A DNA stretch of 64,000 bases from Teretinema zuelzerae (GCF_021021555.1 NZ_JAINWA010000003.1:1364001-1428000); one strand, 5' to 3'. Shown: positions 34,183-43,642, counted from the first letter of the stretch. Numbers and translations are program-made. The notes: generated by a model not told the origin, from the letters alone.

Positions 34183-34886
34183 TTTTTCGATTCCTCTTTC
34201 ATGCGGTATCCGATGCCCCGGATCGTTTCGATCAGATCGCCCGACTCGCCGAGCTTCTTTCTGAGCCCGAGAATCTGCACGTCGACCGCGCGGTCGGTAA
34301 CCTGGTAGTTTTCGCCGCGTACGGCGTCGATGAGGCGCTGGCGGGAAAACACCCGTCCGGGATTCCGCATGAAGAACTCCAGCAGGGCGAACTCGGTGAC
34401 GGAAAGATGGAGAGGCTCTCCGCCCATGGTCGTTTCGTGGCGGGCGGGATCGAGCTCGATGCCGTGCATCGCAAGCGGCTTGAGATCGCTCTCTGTCTCC
34501 TCCGGCTCGCGGTTGATTTCGCGCAATCGGGCGCGCACGCGGGCGACGAGGACGCGCGGCGAAAAGGGCTTGCAGATGTAATCGTCCGCTCCGAGCTCGA
34601 GGCCGGCGACGACGTCGGCGTCCTCCGATCGGGCGGTAACCATGAAGACGGGAATCCGCGGAAGCGTCGCCGACGAGCGTATCCGGCGCAGGGCGTCGAA
34701 GCCGTCGATTCCGGGAAGCATCATGTCCAGGAGGATTAGGTCGGGGAGGAGCCGGGGGATCAAATCGAGGGCCTTTTCGGCGTTGTCCGAAACGACGACC
34801 GTGTAGCCTTCCCGCTCGAGATTGAACGAGATGAGCTCCTGGATGTCGCGCTCGTCCTCCACAACCAGAATCGTAGCTTTTTTCAT
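34179..34886 (-). CDS. phoB: Phosphate-regulon response regulator (OmpR family)
   Basis: 235 aa. The receiver domain has acceptor Asp54 (ILLDMMLPGIDG) and the conserved Lys in YICKPF. The winged-helix domain is of the OmpR/PhoB type: LSVTEFALLEFFMRNPGRVF, SRQRLIDAVRGENYQVTDRAVDV (in part) and GYRMKEE. The frame opens at 34970, but the Met at 34886 (MKKATILVVEDE) is preceded by GGAAGG and gives the normal length. It is placed between phoU and phoR and probably binds the repeats before pstS. Confidence 0.93.
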   Translation of the reverse strand: MKKATILVVEDERDIQELISFNLEREGYTVVVSDNAEKALDLIPRLLPDLILLDMMLPGIDGFDALRRIRSSATLPRIPVFMVTARSEDADVVAGLELGADDYICKPFSPRVLVARVRARLREINREPEETESDLKPLAMHGIELDPARHETTMGGEPLHLSVTEFALLEFFMRNPGRVFSRQRLIDAVRGENYQVTDRAVDVQILGLRKKLGESGDLIETIRGIGYRMKEESKK

Positions 34887-34912
34887 CGTACCTTCCGATG
34901 CGGCAAGAGCCG

Positions 34913-35578
34913 TCAGTCGTTCAATTCCCGGTGAGTCCCGGTTACGACATACTCGACGAGTTCGCAGCAATTCGTAACGTGGTCGCCGAGCCGTTCGAGG
35001 AAGCCGGAGGTGCGGATGAGCTTGATCGCTTCGTCCGCTCCGGCGTTTTCTTTTTTCAGAGAGTTCAGGGTTTCGCCCATGAGCTCGTGATGAAGGGCGT
35101 CTATTTCCGAGTCGGCCGCGGCGCAGGAGCGCGCGCCTTCCATGTCTTTTTTCAGCCAGGCCTCGGTCATCGAGCGGATCATGAGGCAGCCGGCGTCGCC
35201 CATTTTGGCGAGCAGCTCGAACTGGCGGGGCCAGCCGGTTGCGTCGCGGAGCTTGATCGCGGTTTTTGCCAGATGCACGGAATAGTCGCCGATGCGCTCA
35301 AGGTTGTCCACGAGGCGGATGGCGGCGACCAGTTCGCGCAAATCCTGGGCGACGGGCTGTTGGATGGCCATGAGGGTGGCGCACAGGTACTGGATGTTTT
35401 CCTGCATCGCGTTCACGGTGCGGTCGTCCGCCTTCACTTCGGCGGCGAGGGCGGCGTCGCGTTCGCGGATGGCGCGGACGGCCTTTCTGAGATCCTCCTC
35501 CACCCGGGCGGACATCGCGGTTATCTCCGCGCGCACGCGGGAAAGTTCGGCGTCAAGGTTCATTCTTGTCATGCTCAT
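34913..35578 (-). CDS. phoU: Phosphate transport regulator PhoU
   Basis: 221 aa, all alpha-helical, with two PhoU repeats. Conserved acidic and Arg-rich helices are visible in VKADDRTVNAMQENIQYLC, LVAAIRLVDNLERIGDYSVH and TSGFLERLGDHVTNCCELVE, where the E-R-I/L-G-D motifs bind metal. It links the Pst transporter to PhoR and represses signalling when phosphate is ample. It lies 62 bases after pstB and 26 before phoB. Confidence 0.93.
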   Translation of the reverse strand: MSMTRMNLDAELSRVRAEITAMSARVEEDLRKAVRAIRERDAALAAEVKADDRTVNAMQENIQYLCATLMAIQQPVAQDLRELVAAIRLVDNLERIGDYSVHLAKTAIKLRDATGWPRQFELLAKMGDAGCLMIRSMTEAWLKKDMEGARSCAAADSEIDALHHELMGETLNSLKKENAGADEAIKLIRTSGFLERLGDHVTNCCELVEYVVTGTHRELND

Positions 35579-35640
35579 TTCAGGTTCCTTCGACCCTTAC
35601 GGGTCAGTATAACTCATGCCGGATCGTTCTTAAAGCGGGA

Positions 35641-36489
35641 TCAGCCGAACCGCCCGGAAATATAGTTTTCGGTGCGGGGATCCTTCGGCGTGAAGAAGAT
35701 CTCCCGGGTCGGACCCATTTCGACGAGGATTCCGTTCAGGAAGAAGGCGGTGTCGTCGGAAATGCGACCGGCCTGCTGCATGTTGTGGGTTACGATGATG
35801 ATCGTAAACCGTTCCTTGAATTCGGTCATGAGGTCTTCGATTTTTCCGGTGGAGATCGGATCGAGGGCCGAGGTCGGCTCGTCCATCAACAGAATCTCGG
35901 GGCTGACGGCGATAGCCCGCGCGATGCACAGGCGCTGCTGCTGGCCGCCGGAAAGTTCGTAGGCGTTTTTCTTGAGCTTGTCCTTCACCTCGTCCCACAA
36001 GTACACCTGGCGGAGGCTTGTTTCCACCAGCTCGTCCGGGTCTCCCTGGAAGCCGTTGATCCGCGCTCCCCAGATGATGTTTTCGCGAATGGTCTTGGGG
36101 AAGGGATTCGGCTTTTGGAACACCATGCCGATGCGGCTGCGGAGCGCCACCGGATCGACGCCCGGGCCGTACATGTCGCGGCCGTTGAACAGAATTTCTC
36201 CTTCCACCCGGGTGCCGGGAATCAGGTCGTTCATCCGGTTGAAAGTGCGCAAGGCCGTGGACTTTCCGCAGCCGGAGGGCCCGATGATGGCGGTGACGCG
36301 GTTCCGTTCGATCTTCATGTCCAGATCGATGACGGCCTGGAAGTTGCCGTACCAGAAGTTCATCGACCGGGTTTCGATCGCCCAGGGGCTCAGGACGACG
36401 TCTGAAGCCGGGGTTTCGACGGAGGGAGTTTTCACGAGGGGCGCCTGGACGGTCGAAGCCGCCGTTTCATTAGTTTCGGGGTTGCACAT
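35641..36489 (-). CDS. pstB: Phosphate ABC transporter ATPase
   Basis: 282 aa. Walker [15 protein letters not shown], signature [15 protein letters not shown] and Walker [14 protein letters not shown] are intact, with FQKPNPFP and [13 protein letters not shown] typical of PstB. The N-terminus carries about 30 extra Thr/Pro/Val residues before the conserved WYG segment. It drives phosphate import by PstSCA. AAAGGAG lies before the ATG; the gene follows pstA after four bases. Confidence 0.96.
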   Translation of the reverse strand: MCNPETNETAASTVQAPLVKTPSVETPASDVVLSPWAIETRSMNFWYGNFQAVIDLDMKIERNRVTAIIGPSGCGKSTALRTFNRMNDLIPGTRVEGEILFNGRDMYGPGVDPVALRSRIGMVFQKPNPFPKTIRENIIWGARINGFQGDPDELVETSLRQVYLWDEVKDKLKKNAYELSGGQQQRLCIARAIAVSPEILLMDEPTSALDPISTGKIEDLMTEFKERFTIIIVTHNMQQAGRISDDTAFFLNGILVEMGPTREIFFTPKDPRTENYISGRFG

Positions 36490-36493
36490 GCTG

Positions 36494-37777
36494 TTACACT
36501 CTCCTTTGGGAGCGGAATTTGTTTCTGAGGATGATCGCGGCTGAGTTGAGAGACATAAGAAGAACCATCAGCACGACGATGGCCGCCGCGGCGATATTTC
36601 TGAACTCGCTCTGGGGGCGCGAGGTCCATTGATAAATCTGGATGGGCAGGGTCGTGAACTTCGAAAAGATGCCCGTGGGGTCCTGGGTCAGGAAGGTGGA
36701 CGCGCCTACGAGCACGAGAGGCGCGGTTTCTCCGATGCCGCGGGAAACGGCGAGGACGGTTCCGGTGAGGATGCGGTCCATCGACGACGGCAGCACGTGA
36801 TGGAAGATCACCTGCCAGCGGGTCGCCCCGAGCGCGTAGCCGGACTCCCGAAGCGTTCGGGGCACGGCGCGAATCGCCTCCTGGGCGTTGATGATGAGCA
36901 TGGGAAGGATCAGGAGGGCGAGGGTCAAGGAGGCGGACAGGATTGTCCGTCCGTCGGCCGCGAGCGCGGCGGCTTCGAGCGGAACGGAATCTCCTGCCGC
37001 CGAGGCCGCGCTGAACAGGGCCCCGGAGGTAAGAGGGGCCATGAAGCGGACGAAGATGCCGAGCCCGAGCATTCCGTAGATAATCGACGGAACGCCGGAA
37101 AGGTTGTAGATATTCGTTTTTATAAAGCGGTTAATCCGATTGTCGCGGGCGTATTCCTCAAGATAGATAGCGGCTCCCAGGCCGAGGGGAAAGGCGATGA
37201 GGATGGTCAGAACGATCGTCATGAAGGAGCCGAGAATCGCGCTTCTCACGCCGGCGAACAGGGCGTTCGACGACTGCGAATGGGAGAGGAACGAGGAGCT
37301 TATCCACCAGCGGAACACGAGGGATCCTTCCGGCACCGTTTCCGCTGCCCACTGGAAAATCGACTCGCGGCTCAGCATGGATTCGGCGAAGTTCCAGGAG
37401 CGGACGACGGAGGGCTCGAGAACTTCCGCGATAATCAGTTCGCGGAGATCGCCGGGAGAGCGTTCGGCAAGCGGCTTTTCAAGGTCGAGGGCCTTGAGCC
37501 GGCGGCCGCCGAGGTTTTCGTCGAGAATGGAAAGAAGGCCTTCAGATTCGAGCGACGCGAGGGGAATCGGATTTCCTTCGTCGTCGGAAGGAACGATGTC
37601 CGCCTCGGGAATCGAATATTCGATGAGCACCCAGCCGGCCGTCTGGTCCAGAACGGACGCGAGCAGGGTCACCAGGCTTACGATCGCGAAAAGGGTTGAG
37701 GCGAAAAAGAGGGCGGAAAAGATTTTTCCGTTGCGGTGGCGTTCCCGCAGCGAGGCGGATTGGAAGGAAGCGTTCAT
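36494..37777 (-). CDS. pstA: Phosphate ABC transporter permease PstA with enlarged periplasmic loop
   Basis: 427 aa compared with about 290 in E. coli. After the first membrane helix (about 20-45) there is a hydrophilic insert of about 110 residues (starting [20 protein letters not shown]), probably periplasmic. The PstA core follows: [74 protein letters not shown] and [13 protein letters not shown]. Longer PstA proteins with such loops occur in several phyla. The start ATG at 37777 shares one base with the pstC stop. Confidence 0.93.
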   Translation of the reverse strand: MNASFQSASLRERHRNGKIFSALFFASTLFAIVSLVTLLASVLDQTAGWVLIEYSIPEADIVPSDDEGNPIPLASLESEGLLSILDENLGGRRLKALDLEKPLAERSPGDLRELIIAEVLEPSVVRSWNFAESMLSRESIFQWAAETVPEGSLVFRWWISSSFLSHSQSSNALFAGVRSAILGSFMTIVLTILIAFPLGLGAAIYLEEYARDNRINRFIKTNIYNLSGVPSIIYGMLGLGIFVRFMAPLTSGALFSAASAAGDSVPLEAAALAADGRTILSASLTLALLILPMLIINAQEAIRAVPRTLRESGYALGATRWQVIFHHVLPSSMDRILTGTVLAVSRGIGETAPLVLVGASTFLTQDPTGIFSKFTTLPIQIYQWTSRPQSEFRNIAAAAIVVLMVLLMSLNSAAIILRNKFRSQRRV

Positions 37778-38679
37778 CAATATACCTCCCGGTATTTGCG
37801 CACCAGGCGGGAAGAAAGCATGTTCAGGCCCAGCGTGATGAGGAAGAGCAGCAGGCCGATTGCGAAGAGCGAATTGTAATCGATAGAATCGTAGGAGAGG
37901 TCGCCGCCTGAAATGCGGACGATGTGGCCGGTCATGGTTTCCGCGGCGCGGAAGGGGTTGAGCGTGAGGTTCGGGCCGGCTCCCGCCGCAAGGGCGACTA
38001 TCATGGTTTCGCCGATCGCCCGCGAAAAGCCGACGATGAAGGCCGCCGCGAGGCCGGAGAAGGCGGCGGGCATTACGATGTTGAGCGATACTTCGATTTT
38101 GGTTGCGCCGAGTGCGTAGGCCCCTTCGCGCATGGAATGCGGAACGCTCGAAAGCGCGTCCTCGCACATAGAAGAAATGAGGGGGAGAATCAGGACTCCC
38201 ATGACGATGCCCGCGGACATCGTGTTGTACACGTCGACCCTCTCCCCGCCGAAGACGTTCCTCAGCGCGGGAGTAACCGACTGCAGGGCGAAGAATCCGT
38301 ACACGACGGACGGAATCCCCGCAAGGATTTCAAGAATCGGCTTGATTACGGAGCGCGCCTTTTCAGGCGCGTACTCCGAAAGCCATACAGCGGAGGCGAG
38401 TCCCGCGGGGAGCGCGATCATCATCGCGATCAAGCTCGTCACGACGGTCGCGGTAAAGAGCGGCAGGATGCCGAACTCTTCTATCTGCGGCTGCCATTTC
38501 CGGGCCGTCAGAAACTCTATAGGGCTCACCTCGCGAAAGAACAGGAACGACTCCTTGCCGAGCGTAACCACGATTCCGAGCGTGGTAAGCACCGATACTC
38601 CCGCCGCGAACAGCAGAAACAGTTGCACCATCATCTCGCCGGGGCGTTTTTTCCCGGCTAAAGCCGTTCCCATCGCCAT
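37777..38679 (-). CDS. pstC: Phosphate ABC transporter permease PstC
   Basis: 300 aa, six membrane helices. Core motifs: VVTSLIAMMIALPAGLASAV, WLSEYAPEKARSVIKPI, ILAGIPSVVYGFFALQSV, LSSVPHSMREGAYALGATKI and FSRAIGETMIVALAAGAGP. It forms the channel together with PstA. The gene begins four bases after the pstS stop and runs into pstA, as expected for one operon. Confidence 0.95.
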   Translation of the reverse strand: MAMGTALAGKKRPGEMMVQLFLLFAAGVSVLTTLGIVVTLGKESFLFFREVSPIEFLTARKWQPQIEEFGILPLFTATVVTSLIAMMIALPAGLASAVWLSEYAPEKARSVIKPILEILAGIPSVVYGFFALQSVTPALRNVFGGERVDVYNTMSAGIVMGVLILPLISSMCEDALSSVPHSMREGAYALGATKIEVSLNIVMPAAFSGLAAAFIVGFSRAIGETMIVALAAGAGPNLTLNPFRAAETMTGHIVRISGGDLSYDSIDYNSLFAIGLLLFLITLGLNMLSSRLVRKYREVY

Positions 38680-38682
38680 GTC

Positions 38683-39666
38683 CTAGTACCGTCCCTTAGT
38701 CGCGTCGAGCCAGGCCTGCTTGGCCTTCTTGAGATCAGCCGCAGGAGCCGGGAAGTAGCCGACGCGCTTGATCACGCGGTTTACGTTGCTCAAGTAGAAG
38801 TTAATGAAGGCCGCGACCTGGGGCTTATCGTTAAGCGTCTTGCCGGTCACGTACATGAACAGCGGGCGGGCCAGCGGATAGGTCGCCTTGTCCACGCTCT
38901 CCTGGTTGGGAACCACGCCCCCGATCGAAAGGGCCTTGAGGCGGGACTTGTTCTCGTTAAAGTAGGCATAGCCGAAGAAGCCGACTGCGTACTCGGAGCC
39001 GGAGATGCCCTGCACCAGCACGTTGTCGTCTTCGGACATCTGGAGATTTTTCGCTCCCAGTATGGGCTCTTTTTTCTTCTTGAAGATTTCCTCGGTGAAG
39101 TAGTCAAAGGTTCCGGAATCCGTTCCGGGGATGTAGCGCTTGATTTCCTTTTTGGGCCAGGAAGCGCGCACGTCGGACCAGTAAACGGCGTCGGAGAAGA
39201 TCTTCGCGAGTTCTTCCTTGGTCACATCCTTCGCGAACGTGTTTTTGGAAGAAACGCAGACGGCCAGAGCGTCCGTGCCGACCCGGATTTCGATGGGATC
39301 GGAACCGTAGGAAGCGGTCGCTTTCTCGATCTCGCTCGCCTTGATCCCGCGGGAAGCGTTCGCTACGTCGAGCTCGCCCTTGCCGAAGCGCTCGAGTCCG
39401 CCGCCGGAGCCGATGGAATCGATGCTGATCTGGCCGGTATAGCCTTCTTTCACGAAGAGTTCGGTCACTGCTTCCGAGAGGGGGAATACAGTCGATGAAC
39501 CCGAGGTTACGATGTTGCCGGTCACCTTTGTGGGGTCTACGCCGGGAAGCATTTTATCCGGATCGTCGCTCATTTTGTCGAGCCAGGGGAACTTTCCCGC
39601 GGAACTCTGGGCGACCGCGAAGGCGGCCGTCAGAACCAGTGCTGTTAAAGCGATACTGCGTTTCAT
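38683..39666 (-). CDS. pstS: Periplasmic phosphate-binding protein
   Basis: 327 aa with signal peptide MKRSIALTALVLTAAFAVAQ. The binding motif GNIVTSGSSTVFPLSEAVTE, then ISIDSIGSGGGLERFGKGEL and DVANASRGIK, match PstS proteins that bind phosphate through Ser/Thr/Gly loops; RYIPGTDSGTFDYFTEEIF is also diagnostic. First gene of the transporter operon. Ahead of it lie a strong hairpin (39686-39703) and a candidate PhoB box with a -10 element. GGAGG precedes the ATG. Confidence 0.96.
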   Translation of the reverse strand: MKRSIALTALVLTAAFAVAQSSAGKFPWLDKMSDDPDKMLPGVDPTKVTGNIVTSGSSTVFPLSEAVTELFVKEGYTGQISIDSIGSGGGLERFGKGELDVANASRGIKASEIEKATASYGSDPIEIRVGTDALAVCVSSKNTFAKDVTKEELAKIFSDAVYWSDVRASWPKKEIKRYIPGTDSGTFDYFTEEIFKKKKEPILGAKNLQMSEDDNVLVQGISGSEYAVGFFGYAYFNENKSRLKALSIGGVVPNQESVDKATYPLARPLFMYVTGKTLNDKPQVAAFINFYLSNVNRVIKRVGYFPAPAADLKKAKQAWLDATKGRY

Positions 39667-39685
39667 TTCTGTACCTCCAATAGGT

Positions 39686-39703
39686 CACGGTAAATCTACC
39701 GTG
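39686..39703 (-). other. Hairpin in the pstS 5' leader
   Basis: CACGGTA and TACCGTG form a perfect 7-bp stem around a 4-base loop, placed between the predicted promoter and the pstS Shine-Dalgarno sequence. It may stabilise the message; no riboswitch class fits. Confidence 0.5.
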
Positions 39704-39713
39704 CAGAAAACAG

Positions 39714-39746
39714 GATATAATTCGGGTTTTGTTAGAATTCGGTTAG
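39714..39746 (-). promoter_or_regulatory. Candidate PhoB box and -10 element of pstS
   Basis: On the minus strand, CTAAC occurs at 39746-39742 and again at 39735-39731, exactly 11 bases apart, the repeat period of Pho boxes. Ten bases further downstream lies TTATAT (39720-39715), a plausible -10, with no -35; this is the layout of PhoB-activated promoters. The repeat half-site differs from the E. coli CTGTCAT and is nearer the TTAACA type of other phyla. Confidence 0.5.
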
Positions 39747-40918
39747 GATTTTCGCCCCAGAACGAGGGCGGAACAGGCAACGGTCAGCGGAGCCACCAGA
39801 ATCAGGCCGAAGCACCCGACGAAGGTGTGTACTATTTCCGATGAAACAAATACCAGATTCAAGATGTTCTCGAACGGTATTCCCTGAGCCGCGAAGGTCA
39901 TCAGCATCGCGGTATATTCAGCTGAATACGCAAGAACGAGAGTCGTCACCATGGTTCCTGTCACATGCCGTGAAATGGTCAATCCCGAACGGAGCAGAAC
40001 TCCCCGGGGTATCGAGGGTTGCTGCTCCTTCACCTCCGCCATCGCCACCGCTATGTCCATGGCCAAATCCATCACCGCGCCCGAGGACGCGAGAAATATT
40101 CCGGACATGAAGAGCCTCGACAAATCGAGGTGCCCGTACCCGGAATACAGCAGGGCTTCCGCGAAGGGCCGGACCGCTCCGTGGAGATTGAACCATCGGG
40201 TAAAGGCCCAGGAGAGCACCGCTGTGAGCAGGACTCCCCCCGCCGCGCCGGAAAAGGCCGAAAGCCCGGTCCGGGTAAAGCCCGCCACCAGAAAAATGAT
40301 GACGGCCGTCAGCACGATGGTCAGCGCCAGCGTCGCGTACAGGGGATCGCGCCCGGCCAGCATGGCGGGCACGAGGACGCAGATTATCGCGGTGCCGGAG
40401 AACAAAACCGAAACCAGCACCTTGAAGCCCGTCCATCCGGAGATCAGAACGAGGAAGGCCGAAAACAGAACGACGAGGATGATCGTCTTGCCCGTTCTGT
40501 AATGGTCCACGGCGTTCGCCCACACGATCTCCGTCCCTGCTTCGTTCAAATCGAGGGCAAGGAGCACCTCGTCCCCGGGAGCGTAATAGCGGTCGACCTC
40601 GAGTTTCCCGGCCAGGTTGTTGGTTCCGTCGAGCGTACTTCCCTTGAATTTTCCGGAAAGCACCGAGAGGCGAAGCTGCTGTTCGCCCTGCCTGATGGAG
40701 CCGTAAGTTCTGACCATCGAGTCGTCCGTCGATTCCACGCGTCCGCGAGCCCGAAGCGGCGTCCTTGCCGCCTGCGCTCCGCTCGGCGAAAACAGCGCGT
40801 TTCCGCCGGCGGAACCGGTAATCCGGGCGCGAAATCCCCCCATTCCTGAAAACAGCAGAAAAGCAAAGGAGAAAAGCAGGGCTGTCAGAACAAAGGCGAG
40901 ATCGCGCCGGAACTTCAT
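39743..40918 (-). CDS. YibE/F-family membrane protein
   Basis: 391 aa. The N-terminal helix is followed by an extracytoplasmic OB-like region of about 100 residues (RARGRVESTDDSMV, GDEVLLALDLNEAGTEIVWA). Seven or so further helices follow, with the YibE/F core (MDLAMDIAVAMAEVKEQQP, GTMVTTLVLAYSAEYTAML, VFVSSEIVHTFVGCFGLILV). The family's biochemical role is not established; it is a predicted transporter-like membrane protein. It overlaps the alkaline phosphatase gene by four bases and its stop overlaps the candidate PhoB box of pstS, suggesting phosphate-related expression (inference). Confidence 0.85.
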   Translation of the reverse strand: MKFRRDLAFVLTALLFSFAFLLFSGMGGFRARITGSAGGNALFSPSGAQAARTPLRARGRVESTDDSMVRTYGSIRQGEQQLRLSVLSGKFKGSTLDGTNNLAGKLEVDRYYAPGDEVLLALDLNEAGTEIVWANAVDHYRTGKTIILVVLFSAFLVLISGWTGFKVLVSVLFSGTAIICVLVPAMLAGRDPLYATLALTIVLTAVIIFLVAGFTRTGLSAFSGAAGGVLLTAVLSWAFTRWFNLHGAVRPFAEALLYSGYGHLDLSRLFMSGIFLASSGAVMDLAMDIAVAMAEVKEQQPSIPRGVLLRSGLTISRHVTGTMVTTLVLAYSAEYTAMLMTFAAQGIPFENILNLVFVSSEIVHTFVGCFGLILVAPLTVACSALVLGRKS

Positions 40919-42459
40919 TTTGCCGCTACCTTCACGCTTGATCCGGACGATACGTCCAGAGCCATCGCGGCGGCCATTTTGCGGAAGATGTCTGTGTTGT
41001 CGTAATAGCCGGAGAAGAGCTCCTGATGGGCTCCCCGGGCGAAGGTCGCGACGGGTACTCCGGTATGGGCGTAGGAAGTCCAGCCGATGCCGGCGGTCTG
41101 ATTCACGATCTGCGTGATCTTCACGGTCAGCGGTTCGTAGCCGCCGTACAGGAGATACTGGTCCTCCTGAACGGAACGCTCGATTTTATTTCCCATCGAA
41201 CGCTGGAAGGCGAGCTCAAGCTGTTCCTTCTGAACCGCGGTGAGCGAATCGTACGAAAGGCCGAAGGCATCCTGAATCGCGGGAAGAAGGTCTGCAAGCT
41301 TCGCCTTGGCGGCCGGAGTTTCGGCCTTGTAGGGCTTGAGCACCTTCTGGTCGAAGGCGACGAAGCTCATTTTCTGAAGTCCGGCCTTGTCGAAGAAGGT
41401 CGCGTACTGGGTTCCCGCGAAGCCGATCGTCATGCCGCCGGTTTCATGGTCGCCGGTTACGATGATGAGGGTTTCGCCGGGGTGCTTATCCGCGAAGGCT
41501 ACAGCCTTGTCGATCGCCCGGTCGAAGGCGATGGTGTCGCGGATGGAAGCGGCGGCGTCGTTCGCGTGGCAAGCCCAGTCGATTTTTCCGCCCTCGACCA
41601 TCATGAAAAAGCCGTCCGGATCGTCGGACAACAGTTCTATTCCCTTCGCGGTGAAATCAGAGAGCGAGAGATCGCCTTCCGCGCGGTCGATGTCGTAAGG
41701 CATTGCCGAGGAATCCTGAAGGGTTTCGTTCACAGCGATCACCTTTCCGGCTCCCGGCTTCAGAGCGGAGAACGCCTCGCGGGTGTCGACGATCTGGTAG
41801 CCCTTCTCTTTCGCGATATCGAAAATGTCGCGCTGGTCGCCCTTCTTTCCGGTGCGCTGCAGAAATCCGCCGCCGCCGAAATAATCGAAGCCGGAATCGG
41901 AGAGCTGGACGCCGATGTCGTAGTAGTTTCCGCGGGAAGGAACCTTGGCGTAGAACACGGCGGGAGTCGCGTGGTCGAGGGATACGCTCGAAACCACGCC
42001 GACCTTCATGCCCTTGTCCCGGGCGTATTCGGCGATGGTGCGGAACTTCTCAGTCTTGCCCGGGTCCATGTTCACGACTCCGTTCAGGGTTTTGTTTCCC
42101 GAAGCGAGGGCGGTTCCTGCGGAAGCCGAATCGGTGATGAAGGAACCGGCGTCGTAGGTCGTCGTCAAACCGGAAACAGGAAAGCGGGAAAAGCCGAGTT
42201 TCCGGATTTTAATGTCTTTCGAGGCGAGAGCTTCAGCGTAGATTTCCGCGGAGCTGATCTGCGGCATCGCCATGCCGTCGCCGATGAAGAGGAACACATA
42301 CTTCGCGGGTTTTCCTGAAATAGTATTTCCGCCCGAGGTCTCCATCTCGCTCTTGCCCCCTGCAAGAACGGGAAGCTGGGCGATGAAAAGAACCAGCAGC
42401 GCGCAAAGAACGCGGCCGGGATTCTTACGTACGGAACATCGAGAGCAACCGTTTTTCAT
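40915..42459 (-). CDS. phoA: Alkaline phosphatase (PhoA family)
   Basis: 514 aa with an N-terminal signal (hydrophobic VLCALLVLFIAQLPVLAGG). Catalytic features: the metal Asp in LFIGDGMAMPQ, nucleophile Ser in FITDSASAGTALASG, FMMVEGGKIDWACHANDAAA, TLIIVTGDHETGGM and the late His in YAHTGVPVATFARG. It should release phosphate from organic esters in the periplasm or at the cell surface. It lies upstream of the yibE/F-like and pst genes on the same strand, consistent with a Pho regulon member. The gene symbol follows the family. Confidence 0.92.
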   Translation of the reverse strand: MKNGCSRCSVRKNPGRVLCALLVLFIAQLPVLAGGKSEMETSGGNTISGKPAKYVFLFIGDGMAMPQISSAEIYAEALASKDIKIRKLGFSRFPVSGLTTTYDAGSFITDSASAGTALASGNKTLNGVVNMDPGKTEKFRTIAEYARDKGMKVGVVSSVSLDHATPAVFYAKVPSRGNYYDIGVQLSDSGFDYFGGGGFLQRTGKKGDQRDIFDIAKEKGYQIVDTREAFSALKPGAGKVIAVNETLQDSSAMPYDIDRAEGDLSLSDFTAKGIELLSDDPDGFFMMVEGGKIDWACHANDAAASIRDTIAFDRAIDKAVAFADKHPGETLIIVTGDHETGGMTIGFAGTQYATFFDKAGLQKMSFVAFDQKVLKPYKAETPAAKAKLADLLPAIQDAFGLSYDSLTAVQKEQLELAFQRSMGNKIERSVQEDQYLLYGGYEPLTVKITQIVNQTAGIGWTSYAHTGVPVATFARGAHQELFSGYYDNTDIFRKMAAAMALDVSSGSSVKVAAK

Positions 42460-42550
42460 ACAAGTCTCCTTAAGTCCTGGTGTTGCGGACGGCAGCCCTC
42501 CGAAGGGACCGCGAACGCCGCATAGTTGAAGCCATCATCCCCTTCGTTTG

Positions 42551-43642
42551 TTAGAAGCGGATGAGGGGAAAGTTTGAAAACGAAAACGAACCTGCAAGAA
42601 CTCCCGCAGGCCGGCGGGAAGCAAGACGGGAACGCGCGGCCGCGGCTTCGAAGAAGGACTCGGCCAGGGACGCGGCACGGAGCGTATCGTCGGAGCAAGC
42701 CCAGAACCCCCGCGCGTCCGGTCCCGGAGAGGCCCGGGCTTCGTCCAGTTTCGCGTGGTACGACTCGATCCGCGAAACGAAGGCCGGAAGTCTCAGCGAT
42801 ACGTCCTCGAAATAAGCCCAATCGCCGAAACCCGATTCCCGAAGCTTCCGGGCATTCAATTCCTGCTCGAACTGGCCCTTTACCGGAATCACGAAGGCGG
42901 GCTTTCCGAGCGCAAGCGCCTCGGAAATGCTCTGATGCCCCGCCGGCGCTATCAATCCCGAGCAGGCGGCGAGTTCGCTTTCGTAGTCCTTGTCCGGATC
43001 GGGGAAGACGGAAAACCGCTCGGCGCCGAGAGACTCGAACAGGGGCTCCAGAATGCCCCGGTAGCGGTCCTTCACGTAGGCGACGAACCGGCCTCCGTTG
43101 GATAGGGGTTTATCCCGCAGGGCCTTCCGTATGATGGGCCCGACGTCGCCTGAAAAAAACGAACACAGCAGCGTTTGATCGGAACAGTCCATCATATAGC
43201 GGGCGACAAGCCGGCTCGCGATGGCGGCGGGAGAAAACGACGCAACGCGGGAAACTATTCCCGGATGATTGAGCTGGAGGACGGGAAGGCCCAACCGTTT
43301 CGCCGTCCGCGACGCGAAGGGCTCGAAATCCGACAGTATTCCCTCCGCGCCGATGAGGCGGAACTCGGAGGCCAGACGGTTCTGAACCGCGGAAGAATCG
43401 ACGAACAGCGAAAAATTCTTCGCGATCGTTTTCGGATAATCGATGGCGAAGCCTTTTTGTTCGAACGCGAGATACGGGATTTCTATAATCCGGGAACCGT
43501 TGAATCTCGCCGCCAGCTCGCCGGCTAAATGCGCGGGCGCGCAAAACGAAATCCGATGCCGGCGCTCCAGCGCTTCCGCGAGCGCGATCGAGCGGGACAG
43601 ATGCCCCCGCCCTTCTCCGTTAATCGACAACACTATATGCAC
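42551..43642 (-). CDS. MurG-like glycosyltransferase
   Basis: 363 aa. The N-terminal loop VLSINGEGRGHLSRSIALAE and the C-terminal APAGHQSISEALALGKPAFV with FEQELNARKL are typical of GT-B enzymes of the MurG/GT28-like group, in which the second motif binds the nucleotide-sugar. It has no membrane segment. The acceptor is unknown. Its place directly before phoA in a phosphate-starvation cluster fits a role in making glycolipids that replace phospholipids, but this is inference. The last codons carry a CTAAC element like that at pstS. Confidence 0.8.
   Translation of the reverse strand: MHIVLSINGEGRGHLSRSIALAEALERRHRISFCAPAHLAGELAARFNGSRIIEIPYLAFEQKGFAIDYPKTIAKNFSLFVDSSAVQNRLASEFRLIGAEGILSDFEPFASRTAKRLGLPVLQLNHPGIVSRVASFSPAAIASRLVARYMMDCSDQTLLCSFFSGDVGPIIRKALRDKPLSNGGRFVAYVKDRYRGILEPLFESLGAERFSVFPDPDKDYESELAACSGLIAPAGHQSISEALALGKPAFVIPVKGQFEQELNARKLRESGFGDWAYFEDVSLRLPAFVSRIESYHAKLDEARASPGPDARGFWACSDDTLRAASLAESFFEAAAARSRLASRRPAGVLAGSFSFSNFPLIRF

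Noticed and set aside
36494-38167. 557-aa PstA with a long Arg-rich N-terminus
   Set aside because: The extra 130 residues are the antiparallel-frame reading of pstC; the true start is the ATG at 37777 overlapping the pstC stop.
41026-42318. 430-aa plus-strand frame opposite phoA
   Set aside because: Mirror frame of a catalytic-motif-bearing alkaline phosphatase; treated as a shadow.
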